Source: Streptomyces sp. RKND-216 (lineage in GTDB: Bacteria > Actinomycetota > Actinomycetes > Streptomycetales > Streptomycetaceae). From it: DNA of 64,000 nt. The notes below the pieces were generated by a model. It worked only from the letters and a program-made list of their open reading frames with translations. It made no database searches and was not told where the DNA came from. Positions 1-7,638 of the stretch are shown here, one piece after another (the stretch's first letter is position 1; every line of letters begins with the position of its first letter). Where the stretch lies: the NCBI RefSeq assembly GCF_004795255.1, contig NZ_SSBQ01000002.1, positions 477,001-541,000 on the forward strand, written 5' to 3'. The translations under genes and the position numbers were made by a program.

Positions 1-1171
1 CGTATCCGACCAGGTCCGCGTAGACGGCGGCCCGCCCGTTGAGCACGTCGCCGATGACGGCGGCGACGACGACGTCGCGCTCGACGACGGTGGCGAAGGC
101 GCGGATGAACGGATAGAGGCCGCCGCGCCCCACCCGGGGCCGGTCGCCGCGCATCCGGGCCCGTACGGACTGGCCGACCTCCCGGAACAGCTCCGCGAAG
201 AACGAGACGGCGGTGCGGGTGGCGTTGGCCGGGTCGGAGAAGTACGCGAAGTACCCGGCGCGGGAGCGGGTGTCCCGGCCCCGCCGGGCGGCGACCGACA
301 GCACCAGGGCGAGTTGGCGCGCCCCGCCGCTGAACAGGTTGCCGCGGCTGGCGCCGTCGGAGGCGAGCAGGCCGTGGTCGCCCGTGCGTTCCACCGCGCG
401 GCGCTGGAGTTCCGCGGCGCCGGTCGGCCGGTTGGTGACCATCACCTCGCCGGTCTCCTTCTCGTACCAGCGGAAAGCGGGGACGTCGTCGTTGCTGCCG
501 TGCAGGATGCCGAGCTGGCTGGCACCGGTCTGGCTGGACCAGTCGGTCTGCCAGGGGGTGAGCCGGTGCGTGGTGCGGGCCATGGCGGCGATCGTGGGCA
601 TCACCGGCTCCGGGCCGGACAGCGCCTCACGCAGCACGTCGTGGCCCAGCCCGTCCAGCTGCACGAACACGATTCCCGGGGTGCCGGGCGGCCGGGCGCC
701 CGCACGCCGCCGCCGTCGGTCGGCGAGCCGCGCCAGCCGGCGGCGGTAGGCGCCGTCGTCCCGGACGGCGAGGAAACCACTGGTCGCGGACGAGGCCGCG
801 GACATGGCCGCCGCGACGACAACCGCGGTCTCCGGATCCGCGTCTCCCCGCTCGGGAATGAGCACCAGCGCGAGCCACAGGAGCGAACCGTTGAGGAAGA
901 AGACCAGGATTCCCAGCACGAGGGCCGGCACCAGCAGCAGCGCCCGCACCAGCAACGGCCAGACCAGGGCGCTCAGCAGGCCGAACACCCCCGCCCCCAG
1001 CGCAGCGGTGACCGCGGTACGGGTGGCGCTGTCGCCGCCGGGCTGCTGGATGCGGAAGTCGGGGAGACCTCCCGCGAGGATCAGCATCGTGACGGTGCTG
1101 ACCGCCCACACCGCGAGGACCCGCAGTGCCGCGGCGCCCAGCCCGCGCCACGGGGGCAACACAACCCGCAC
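1..1171 (-). CDS. membrane protein with alkaline-phosphatase-superfamily domain, cut by left edge
   Basis: The gene runs off the left edge, so only the first 390 residues are visible. It starts at GTG 1171, behind a GAGGAGG ribosome site about 7 nt upstream. The N-terminal 135 residues carry several hydrophobic segments (about 13-34, 56-105, 117-134), which resembles the phage-holin-like membrane region of Streptomyces proteins of this class. After an Arg-rich linker a soluble domain begins at 'FVQLDGLGHDVL' (about 169-180), the usual metal-binding opening of type I phosphodiesterases and alkaline phosphatases. A 'SSQTGASQLGILHG' stretch (about 212-225) follows where the nucleophile would lie. 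It probably cleaves a phospho-ester or phospholipid head group at the membrane; the substrate is unknown. It is divergent from the MBL gene at 1356. Confidence 0.8.
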   Translation of the reverse strand, partial: MRVVLPPWRGLGAAALRVLAVWAVSTVTMLILAGGLPDFRIQQPGGDSATRTAVTAALGAGVFGLLSALVWPLLVRALLLVPALVLGILVFFLNGSLLWLALVLIPERGDADPETAVVVAAAMSAASSATSGFLAVRDDGAYRRRLARLADRRRRRAGARPPGTPGIVFVQLDGLGHDVLREALSGPEPVMPTIAAMARTTHRLTPWQTDWSSQTGASQLGILHGSNDDVPAFRWYEKETGEVMVTNRPTGAAELQRRAVERTGDHGLLASDGASRGNLFSGGARQLALVLSVAARRGRDTRSRAGYFAYFSDPANATRTAVSFFAELFREVGQSVRARMRGDRPRVGRGGLYPFIRAFATVVERDVVVAAVIGDVLNGRAAVYADLVGY

Positions 1172-1355
1172 GCCGTCCCCTCCTCACTTCGCCGCCGCGC
1201 ACCGCCCCCTGCGCGTGCACGACATTCTCCACTTTTTCACAGTGCGCTCCCGACCGGGCAGGGATGCCGTCGCCGGACATACGCTCGGAGGGGTGCGGGG
1301 TCGCCGCACCGGGTACCCACGACTCAGCCGAGTCAGCCCAGTGGGAGGAGCGCCA

Positions 1356-2135
1356 GTGCCGGTCGACGTGACGTGGTGGGGCCATGCCACGGCGACGGTG
1401 CGGGACTCCGGTGTCTCGGTGCTCACCGACCCGGTGCTCGTGCAGCGGCTCGCACATCTGCGGCGGCGCCGCGGAGCGCTGCCGCCGCCCTCGGTGACGA
1501 CGGTGGACGTGGTGCTGGTGTCCCATCTGCACGCCGACCATCTGCACCTGGGCTCGCTGTCCCGGCTCCCGGCCGGGACGCGGGTCGTGGTGCCGCGCGG
1601 CGCGCCCGACGCGGTGGCCGGCCTGCGCAGGCTCGGCTCCTCCTGGCTCGATCTGGTCGAGGTCGAGGCCGGGGACGAGGTGCCCGCCGGACCGGTGCGG
1701 GTCCGCGCCGTCCCGGCGGCCCACGACGGCCGCCGCCTGCCCTACGGGCCGCAGCAGATCCGTGCCCTGGGCTACGTGGTGGAGGGCGAGGTCCGCACCT
1801 ACTTCGCGGGCGACACCGGCCTCTTCGCCGGCATGGCCGACGCGGTCGGGCCGGTGGACGTGGCGCTGCTGCCGGTCGGAGGCTGGGGCCCGTTCCTGGG
1901 CGACGGCCACCTCGACGCGCGGCGCGCGGCGCAGGCCCTGAACCGGCTGTCCCCGGCCAGTGCGGTGCCGGTGCACTACGGCACGTACTGGCCGATCGGC
2001 ATGGACGCCGTGCGGCCACACGAGTTCCACGCGCCGGGCGACGAGTTCGCCCGGCTGGCCGGGCGGCTCGCGCCCGGCGTCGCCGTGCACCGCCTGCGGC
2101 ACGGGGAGACGGCTCAGCTGGAGGCGCACCGATGA
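1356..2135 (+). CDS. MBL-fold metallo-hydrolase
   Basis: This 259-residue protein belongs to the metallo-beta-lactamase fold, UlaG/YtnP-like group. It opens with 'VDVTWWGHATATV', then has the metal motif 'HLHADH' (residues 57-62), a later 'AAHDGRR', the 'FAGDTG' motif and a final 'VHYGTYWP'. These supply the His/Asp ligands of a dinuclear zinc site. GTG 1356 is chosen because GGGAGGAG ends 5 nt before it; the open frame further upstream has no family similarity. Substrate is not deducible; relatives include phospholipase D-like (NAPE-PLD) hydrolases. It overlaps the next gene by ATGA, so the two are probably co-translated. Confidence 0.9.
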   Translation: MPVDVTWWGHATATVRDSGVSVLTDPVLVQRLAHLRRRRGALPPPSVTTVDVVLVSHLHADHLHLGSLSRLPAGTRVVVPRGAPDAVAGLRRLGSSWLDLVEVEAGDEVPAGPVRVRAVPAAHDGRRLPYGPQQIRALGYVVEGEVRTYFAGDTGLFAGMADAVGPVDVALLPVGGWGPFLGDGHLDARRAAQALNRLSPASAVPVHYGTYWPIGMDAVRPHEFHAPGDEFARLAGRLAPGVAVHRLRHGETAQLEAHR

Positions 2136-2788
2136 CGGCGGATGCGGTCTCCGGGCTCGGACAGCTCGCCTCTGCGGCGAGCACGCTGCCGGTGGACACC
2201 CAGCAGGTCATCGCCTACCCGACGCTCTTCGTGCTGATCGCCTTCGGCGCGCTGGTCCCCGTGGTGCCGACCGGCGCGCTGGTGAGCAGCGTGGCCGTGG
2301 TCGCCTTCCACCAGGCCATGCCGGTGGTGCCGCTGTTCTTCGTCTTCGCCGTGGCCTCGCTCGCCGCCTTCGCCGGGGACGTCGCGCTGTACTGGCTCGG
2401 CAGCCGTGGTCTGCGTTCCAAGGGCGGCTCGGTGTGGCTGGAACGGTTGCGGCAGAAGGCGCCGCCGGACCGGCTGGAACAGGCACGGCGGGGTCTGGAA
2501 CGCCACGGCGTGGCCGTGCTGGTCGTCTCCCGGCTCGTCCCTGCGGGGCGGATACCGGTGATGCTGGCGTGCCTGCTGGCGCACTTGCGGCTGCGGACGT
2601 TCGTGCGCGGAAACCTCCCGGCGTGCCTGGCCTGGGCGGCGACGTACCAGCTGGTGGGGGTGGTGGGCGGGTCGTTGTTCCCGGAGCCGTGGGAGGGCGT
2701 GGCGGCGGCCGTGGGACTGGCGCTGCTGGTCAGCTTCGTGCCCTCGGTGTGGCGCCGCTTCCGCGGGCCCCGCGTGCGCGACGCGTAA
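2132..2788 (+). CDS. DedA-family (SNARE-associated) membrane protein
   Basis: The 218-residue protein has hydrophobic segments near residues 25-50, 57-80, 135-150 and 165-205. It carries the DedA pattern of an early 'P.VPTGALV' segment and a later 'VVSRLVPAGRIPVMLACLLA' re-entrant segment. DedA proteins are undecaprenyl-phosphate or lipid carriers and flippase-like proteins of the inner membrane. Its start codon overlaps the stop of the MBL gene (ATGA), so a joint envelope-related role is plausible but inferred. It ends 45 nt from the convergent aminotransferase-like gene. Confidence 0.85.
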   Translation: MTADAVSGLGQLASAASTLPVDTQQVIAYPTLFVLIAFGALVPVVPTGALVSSVAVVAFHQAMPVVPLFFVFAVASLAAFAGDVALYWLGSRGLRSKGGSVWLERLRQKAPPDRLEQARRGLERHGVAVLVVSRLVPAGRIPVMLACLLAHLRLRTFVRGNLPACLAWAATYQLVGVVGGSLFPEPWEGVAAAVGLALLVSFVPSVWRRFRGPRVRDA

Positions 2789-2833
2789 GGCTTCGCCGCG
2801 GCGGCGTGCCCGGGGCCGGGGCCGGGAGCAGGG

Positions 2834-3931
2834 TCAGGGTGTGGCGGTGAGGGCGGCGAGAGTGGAGCGGAGGACGCTCAGCGCGTGGGCGGTGTGCGGC
2901 GCGCGCAGGGGGTCGGGGGCTTCGGGATGGTCGGCGCCGGTCAGCAGCAGCGTCGACAGACGCACCCGCAGCGCGCCCGGCTCGTCGCCGTAGCGGTGGC
3001 CGCCGTCGGCCCCCGCCCCGAGCCGCCGCACCAGCTCCGCCTCGAGGTCCGCGGCGTTCTCGACGCCGTGCGCGGCCAGCGCGCCGCGGGCCGGTTCGAG
3101 GTCCGCGTACACGTGCCGCCCGACCTGCGGAGGCCGGCACAGGGCCCCGGCCTCCGTCACCGCGTCGTGCAGCGCCCGGGCCAGCACGCCCTGCCGTACG
3201 GCCTCCGCGGCACGCCGTTCGCGCAGTTCGGGGGGCTCCGCGAACCACTGGGCCCCGCTCAACGCGGCCTCCTCGAAGACCCGGGCGTGCAGCGCGGTGA
3301 GGACGGCGCGCACCTCGCGGGCCAGACCGTGGCCGCGCGCGGTGTCGGGGAAGCGGCCCAGGGCGACGGACGGCGTACCGGTGAGGACGACGACGGAGCC
3401 GGAGTCGGCGGCGCCGAGCATCTCCGCGGGGCTGACGACCACCGTGCCGTGCGGGTCGTGGGAAGTGTCGCGCTCGCTCTCGTCACTGACGACGAGGAGT
3501 CCCTCGCCGGAGGCGGCCTCGCACACCTCGTGCAGCAGTTCGGGCGGGACGGCGGTACCCGTGGGGTCGTCGGCGACGGAGAGGACCAGTGTCCGCGGGT
3601 CGTCCCCGGCGGACCGGGCGCGCCGGACCGTCTCCAGCAGGACGAAGGGGTCGGGGACGCCGCCGCAGTCGGCGGGGGCGGGCACCCGGTGGACGGGGCG
3701 CCCCAGCAGCCGGGCGGGAACGGCGTGCCAGTCGGCGGCGGGCCGGGGCAGCAGCACCCCTCCGCCCGACGGGTCGCCCGCCGAGAGCAGGGCGAGGAGC
3801 AGCAGCGGGGCCCCGGGCGCGGCGACGACCTGGCCGGGGCCGGTGTGCAGGCCGCGTCGGTGCCAGTACGCGCAGGCGGCGTCGCGCAGCGCGGTCAGGT
3901 GCGGGCCGCCGTGCCCGTCGGTGTGGCGCAT
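2834..3931 (-). CDS. aminotransferase-like fold-type I protein lacking the PLP lysine
   Basis: The 365-residue protein follows the class I/II aminotransferase layout: 'DDPTGT' (121-126) matches the NPTGT loop and 'VVSDES' (147-152) matches the PLP-ring Asp motif. The segment where the Schiff-base lysine should sit reads 'TGTPSVALGRF' (184-194). I find no lysine anywhere in the translation. It is therefore probably catalytically dead as a PLP enzyme, or uses the fold for another purpose. ATG 3931 is preferred over the longer frame because GTGGAGG lies 2-8 nt before it. It follows the sigma-factor gene on the same strand, about 90 nt downstream, and may be co-transcribed with it. Confidence 0.8.
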   Translation of the reverse strand: MRHTDGHGGPHLTALRDAACAYWHRRGLHTGPGQVVAAPGAPLLLLALLSAGDPSGGGVLLPRPAADWHAVPARLLGRPVHRVPAPADCGGVPDPFVLLETVRRARSAGDDPRTLVLSVADDPTGTAVPPELLHEVCEAASGEGLLVVSDESERDTSHDPHGTVVVSPAEMLGAADSGSVVVLTGTPSVALGRFPDTARGHGLAREVRAVLTALHARVFEEAALSGAQWFAEPPELRERRAAEAVRQGVLARALHDAVTEAGALCRPPQVGRHVYADLEPARGALAAHGVENAADLEAELVRRLGAGADGGHRYGDEPGALRVRLSTLLLTGADHPEAPDPLRAPHTAHALSVLRSTLAALTATP

Positions 3932-4021
3932 GGCCTCCACTCTCACAGACCGGCGCGCGGTCGTCGCCCCGGGCGCGCGAGCGCAGCGGGGGGCGGACCG
4001 CCTGCCGGGGGGCATGCGCGG

Positions 4022-4918
4022 TTACGCGTGCACGGGTGTGCGTGCGCGGGTGTGCGTGCGCGCGGGTGTGCGGATACGGTCCGCGTCCACGTACGCGTCC
4101 GCTTTCGCCTCCTCTTCCTCGAGGTGGTCGTGGATGCGGTGGCAGGAGCGGCTGATGAGCCGGGAGACGTGCATCTGGGAGATGCCGAGCTGCTCGGCGA
4201 TCCCGCTCTGCGTCATGTCCTGGAAGAAGCGCAGGTAGAGGATGCGGCGTTCGCGCTCGGGAAGACGCTCCAGCTCGGGCTTGACCGCCTCCCGGTAGAG
4301 CACCAGGTCGAAGCCGGGCTCGGAGTCGCCGAGGGTGTCGACCAGGGCGTACCCGTCGTCGGAGCCGGGGAGTTCGGCGTCGAGGGAGAGAGTGCGGTAG
4401 CTCTCCAGGGCCTCCATCCCGACCAGGACGTCCTCCTCGCTGAGACCGCTGTGCTCGGCGATCTCGGCGACGGTCGGCGCGGGCCCCTCGGTGGCGAGGG
4501 CGAGTTCGCGCCTGCTGGTGCGCACCTTGTTGCGGAGTTCCTGGACCCGGCGCGGGACGTGCAGGTCCCACATGTGGTCGCGGAAGTGGCGCTTGATCTC
4601 GCCGACGATGGTGGGGACGGCGAAACTCTCGAAGGCGTGGCCCCGGTCGGGGTCGTAGCGGGTGACGGCCTTGATCAGACCCAGGTCCGCGACCTGCTGG
4701 AGGTCTTCGAGCGCCTCGCCGCGGTTGCGGAACCGGCGGGCCAGCCGGTGGGCCATGGGCATCCAGGCGGTGACGATCCGCTGCCGGATCTCGTCCCGCT
4801 CTGGGCCGTCCGCCAGCTCCCGCATGCGGCGGAAGGCAGCGTCGGTGTCGGGCGCGTCGTCGTGGGGCCGGCGGGCGGGCCGGTGGCGGGGCTCCCGTGC
4901 GGGCTGCGTGCTGGTCAT
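4022..4918 (-). CDS. SigB/SigF/SigG-family RNA polymerase sigma factor
   Basis: The 298-residue protein has sigma region 2 ('LARRFRNRGEALEDLQQVA', then 'DPDRGHAFESFAVPTIVGEI'), region 3 and region 4 with a C-terminal HTH ('SGIAEQLGISQMHVSRL'). That makes it a group 3 stress or development sigma factor like SigB, SigF and their paralogues. No anti-sigma (RsbW) or antagonist gene is adjacent. The start is ATG 4918, with GGGAG about 12 nt upstream. About 150 nt upstream there is a GGTTT...GGGCAC arrangement loosely like a SigB promoter, which would allow autoregulation; this is weak. The C-terminal tail after region 4 is encoded by a GTGTGCG repeat and is unusually Arg/Thr/His-rich. Confidence 0.9.
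   Translation of the reverse strand: MTSTQPAREPRHRPARRPHDDAPDTDAAFRRMRELADGPERDEIRQRIVTAWMPMAHRLARRFRNRGEALEDLQQVADLGLIKAVTRYDPDRGHAFESFAVPTIVGEIKRHFRDHMWDLHVPRRVQELRNKVRTSRRELALATEGPAPTVAEIAEHSGLSEEDVLVGMEALESYRTLSLDAELPGSDDGYALVDTLGDSEPGFDLVLYREAVKPELERLPERERRILYLRFFQDMTQSGIAEQLGISQMHVSRLISRSCHRIHDHLEEEEAKADAYVDADRIRTPARTHTRARTPVHA
4034..4072. repeat. alternating purine-pyrimidine tandem repeat in sigma-factor 3' end
   Basis: Three near copies of GGGTGTGCGTGCGC (4034-4047, 4048-4063 with two extra bases, 4064-4072 partial) are followed at once by unrelated sequence. The flanking 4023-4033 is also alternating (TACGCGTGCAC). The repeat encodes the Arg/Thr-rich C-terminal tail of the sigma factor. 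Such (GT/GC)n tracts can adopt Z-DNA and are slippage-prone. Confidence 0.75.
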
Positions 4919-5112
4919 ACCTGCGGCGCTCCCTGAGTGGGCGGGACGGGCGGTCACCGCGGGAGCTGCGAGGCACGGGCGGGGCGACGCACAGTGGGTC
5001 GCGCTTCCGCGGATGTGCCTACGGGTCCGAAGCACTTCTGTCCGCGTGCCCGGCACGCCGGGAGCCAAACCGGTGACGCCCGGTGGATCGAGGCGCGGGC
5101 GGAACCAGGAGG

Positions 5113-5262
5113 TCAGGGCAGGTCGCCGTTCCGGTCGGTGACCTTGAACCGGCCCGCCATGCCCCTGTCCGCGCGACTCTGGACGTGGCAGTCGTACATG
5201 CACGCGCCAGGTCCGGCGCCCTCCCCTGCGATCACCTGGAAGCCGAACGAGCCGGCCGGGAC
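5113..5262 (-). pseudogene. 3' remnant of a multicopper oxidase gene
   Basis: Reading the minus strand from about 5262 to the stop at 5113 gives '[20 protein letters not shown]' and then '[20 protein letters not shown]' followed by 'TDRNGDLP'. This is the C-terminal type I/III copper signature of multicopper oxidases (normally G-W-M-Y-H-C-H-x-Q-S-H). Two ligand positions are altered: W to C, and H to D in 'YDCH'. Nothing upstream continues the protein; the frame meets the next remnant at about 5260. Both the truncation and the altered ligands point to decay. Confidence 0.7.
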
Positions 5263-5876
5263 CGCAGACGTCTACCTGCACTGGACGCCGCACTCCGGGA
5301 TCGACCGCGAGAGGCACACGGCGCAGCGGCGCGTCTCCCGCTTCACCCTCGACCGAACGAGCGGCACGCTCGACCTCGCCTCGGAGAAGGTGCTGCTGAG
5401 CTGGCCGGTGCAGATCCACAGCTGCTGCCATGCCGGCGGCGGCATGGACTTCGACAGCGGGGGAAACCTCTACGTCGCCACCGGGGACACCGACCTCTCC
5501 CGGTTCAGCGACGGTTACTCAGGCAACAACCCCGAGCCGGACTTCGGCGGCGTCTCGTTCGCCGACGCGCGCCGCACCGCGGGCAACAACAACGACCTCA
5601 ACGGCAAGATCCTGCGCATCCACCCGGCGAACGCCGGCGGCGGTCTGCCGGTGCACGCGGAGGGCCTTGAGCAGATCGTCCCCGAGGGCGAGGACGGCGT
5701 CCGCAATCTCATGGACTGGAAGTTCGGCCCGGACGGGGCCTTGTACGTCCTCGACCACGGCCGCGGCTTCTTCTCCGCGCGAGAAGTCCGCGCTGTGGCG
5801 CGTGACCTACCAGGGCGGTCCGCCCACCCCGCTGCCCGGCGACCTCGTCGGCGACCGTCACGCACAGGAGGGGTAA
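5261..5876 (+). pseudogene. decayed PQQ-dependent sugar dehydrogenase-type gene
   Basis: The frame from 5261 reads '[16 protein letters not shown]', 'RVSRFTLDR', 'QIHSCCHAGGGMDFDSGGNL' and 'YVATGDTDLSRF', then 'NNDLNGKILRIHP'. These are typical of soluble beta-propeller glucose/sorbosone dehydrogenase-like domains. The N-terminal part is missing, there is no start codon at the junction, and the middle jumps from 'IVPEGEDGVRN' to 'MDWKFGPDGALYVLDHGRGF', so an internal piece appears lost. A +1 frameshift near 5775-5790 moves the ending ('KSALWRVTYQGG') into another frame, which stops at 5876. The gene cannot make a normal protein. Its 5' end abuts the multicopper oxidase remnant on the opposite strand. 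Confidence 0.75.
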
Positions 5877-5880
5877 CGCC

Positions 5881-5940
5881 ATGCACCGACCCGCGCACAT
5901 CCGCACTCGGAGGCGCGGGCGGCCGTTCGCCCTGCTGGTG
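5881..5940 (+). pseudogene. possible 5' remnant of a secreted-protein gene
   Basis: ATG 5881 follows AGGAGGGG by 7 nt. It opens an Arg-rich stretch and then 'PFALLVARA', like the start of a signal peptide, directly after the stop of the decayed dehydrogenase. The reading then becomes low-complexity and overlaps the opposite-strand gene ending at 6013. I read it as the stub of a third gene of the same lost operon. This is an inference from one ribosome site and about 20 residues. Confidence 0.35.
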
Positions 5941-6012
5941 GCGCGGGCGCAGGCGTCGGCCCGGACGGGGCCGGGGCCGGGTGAGCCGGGCGGCGGGCGG
6001 CCGGACGGCCGC

Positions 6013-6243
6013 TCAGCAGCCCTCCCGTCCCCGTTCCCGAGCGCCCTTGCGCGTACGGCCCGCGGCGACCGGCCGCTGCGGGTTGCGGCGCAGGTACTCG
6101 CCCTCCAGCTCCGCCATGCGCGCGTTGTGGGCGCTCAGCGCGTCCGGGGAACCGTGCAGCAGCGCGTCGTGACGGGTCCGGTGGATCATCTCCAGCTCCT
6201 TCAGCAGCTGGGCGTCCGACAGCTCCCGCGGATCGATACCCAT
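6013..6243 (-). CDS. small conserved protein, DUF6158-like
   Basis: The protein has 76 residues and starts at ATG 6243, behind a GAGGAGG site. It opens 'MGIDPRELSDAQLLKELEMI' and continues 'HRTRHDALLHGS' and 'MAELEGEYLRRNP'. This pattern of a short acidic helix, then His/Arg, then a second helix matches the small actinobacterial family I know as DUF6158. No catalytic motif is visible; it looks like a small helical regulator or adaptor. It is divergent from the Vms1-like gene with 81 nt between the starts. A stress-linked role is a guess from context. Confidence 0.8.
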   Translation of the reverse strand: MGIDPRELSDAQLLKELEMIHRTRHDALLHGSPDALSAHNARMAELEGEYLRRNPQRPVAAGRTRKGARERGREGC

Positions 6244-6324
6244 GGCACCCTCCTCGTGCACACCGGTCCCGTGTCGTCCGGCGGCGCACGGGTACCCGTT
6301 CCGGGCCGTTACAAGGAGGGAGAC

Positions 6325-7533
6325 ATGAAGCTCGCATTCCTGGACCCCCTGTACGACCGTCCCGGCCCGTGGGCGTCCGTCTACGTCGGCACCGACGTCG
6401 CCGCAGAGGACGCCGCGACACGCCAGGAGCTGAACGCCCGCGCCGTTTCCGACCGGCTGCACGAGCAGGGCGCCGACGCCGCCACCTGCCGGGCAATCCA
6501 CGGCGCGCTCGACGCGCTGCCCCGGTCGGCCGCGCCGCCCGGTCACGCCGTGTTCGCCGCGGACGGAGAGGTCGTCCTGCGCGTGCCGCTGGCCTCGGCC
6601 CCGCCGGGCGGGCACGACGTGTGCTGGTCGGCCCTCCCGCACGTGGGGCCGCTGCCGGAGCTGGCGGCGGGGCTGCCGGCCGCGCTGGTCGCACGCGTCG
6701 ATCGCACGGGCGCCGAACTGCGGCTGCAGGACTCCTTCGGCGGACGCGGGGACACCGGCCGCGTGCACGGCCGGGACTGGCCCGTGCACCGCACGGCGTC
6801 GGGTGACTGGTCCGAGCGCAAGTTCCAGAACTCCGTGGAGAACACCTGGGAGCAGAACGCCTCGGCGGTCGCCGAGGAGGTGCGCGAGAGCTACGAGCGG
6901 TCCGGCGCCGAACTGGTCGTCCTCGCCGGCGACCGCCGCATGGTGCGTGCCGTGCACGACGCGCTGCCGGAGCACCTGGGCGAGCGTGCCGTGGAGGCCG
7001 AGCACGGCGGACGGGAGGACCACGACCAGGGCAGCGACGCGGAGAAGGGGCAGCAGCTCCTCGCCGAGGAGACCGACCGAGCCCGGCAGCGGCACGCACA
7101 GCAGGAGATCGCCCGGGCCATGGACCGCTTCCGCGCCGGGCGCGTCCCGGACGGCGACGGCCGCACCTCCGCCACCGAAGGCGTTCCCACGCTGGTCGAG
7201 GCGGCGCGCGAACACCGCATCGGAGCGCTGCTGATCCGCCCGGACGGCGCGGAACGGCACCGCGAGGTCTGGGTCGGGGACGCGCCGGACCAGATCGCCG
7301 TACGCCGCGCGGACAGCCGGTACCTGGGCGACCCGCAGCCGTCGGCGGCCCGCGCCGACGACGCACTGCTGCGTTCGGCCGCGGCCACCGGCGCGGAGGT
7401 GCTGTGCGTGCGCAGCGGCGACCTGGAACCCGATGTCCCGGACGGCCTGCCCGTCGGCGGTCTCGGCGCCCTGCTGCGCTGGCCCTACGGCGGCCCGCCG
7501 ACCCGCCAGGACCAGGCGCCCGGCGCCGCCTGA
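6325..7533 (+). CDS. Vms1/Ankzf1-type (baeRF) release-factor-like protein, Rv2629-like
   Basis: The 402-residue protein opens 'MKLAFLDPLYDRPGPWASVY' and has the long charged middle ('KFQNSVENTWEQNA', 'VAEEVRESYERSGAELVVLAGDRR') and the C-terminal 'EVLCVRS...GGLGALLRWP' of the Rv2629-like family. That family belongs to the bacterial archaeo-eukaryotic-release-factor superfamily (baeRF2), related to eRF1 and Vms1. A ribosome-linked peptidyl-tRNA hydrolase or hibernation role has been proposed for such proteins; in this protein it is inferred only from family. The start follows AAGGAGGG. A very long hairpin (7550-7622) begins 17 nt after the stop. Confidence 0.85.
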   Translation: MKLAFLDPLYDRPGPWASVYVGTDVAAEDAATRQELNARAVSDRLHEQGADAATCRAIHGALDALPRSAAPPGHAVFAADGEVVLRVPLASAPPGGHDVCWSALPHVGPLPELAAGLPAALVARVDRTGAELRLQDSFGGRGDTGRVHGRDWPVHRTASGDWSERKFQNSVENTWEQNASAVAEEVRESYERSGAELVVLAGDRRMVRAVHDALPEHLGERAVEAEHGGREDHDQGSDAEKGQQLLAEETDRARQRHAQQEIARAMDRFRAGRVPDGDGRTSATEGVPTLVEAAREHRIGALLIRPDGAERHREVWVGDAPDQIAVRRADSRYLGDPQPSAARADDALLRSAAATGAEVLCVRSGDLEPDVPDGLPVGGLGALLRWPYGGPPTRQDQAPGAA

Positions 7534-7549
7534 CCGCCGGCGGCCCACG

Positions 7550-7622
7550 GTTCCCGGTCAGCACCGACACCGCCCCGGTCCGCACGCTGCGGGCCGGGGC
7601 GGTGTCGGTGCTGACCGGGAAC
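7550..7622. terminator. 73-nt near-perfect palindrome, likely terminator
   Basis: Arms 7550-7578 and 7594-7622 are exact reverse complements (29 bp). The inner 15 nt continue the fold: T7579/G7593 can wobble, 7580-7584 (CCGCA) pairs with 7588-7592 (TGCGG), and the loop is CGC. The whole forms a 35-pair hairpin with one wobble. There is no U-tract. The right arm overlaps the likely -35 region of the next gene. Confidence 0.8.
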
Positions 7623-7625
7623 AAC

Positions 7626-7638
7626 TAGGCTGCCGGGC
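7626..7638 (+). promoter_or_regulatory. -10 box of a leaderless promoter
   Basis: TAGGCT (7626-7631) is followed by 7 nt and then ATG 7639. No ribosome-binding site precedes the ATG, so the transcript probably starts at the A of ATG. The -35 region would fall in the right arm of the palindrome. Confidence 0.5.

Noticed and set aside
314..1355. long plus-strand frame leading into the MBL and DedA genes
   Set aside because: It is antisense to the membrane phosphodiesterase gene; the real starts at 1356 and 2132 are supported by a ribosome site and an overlap.
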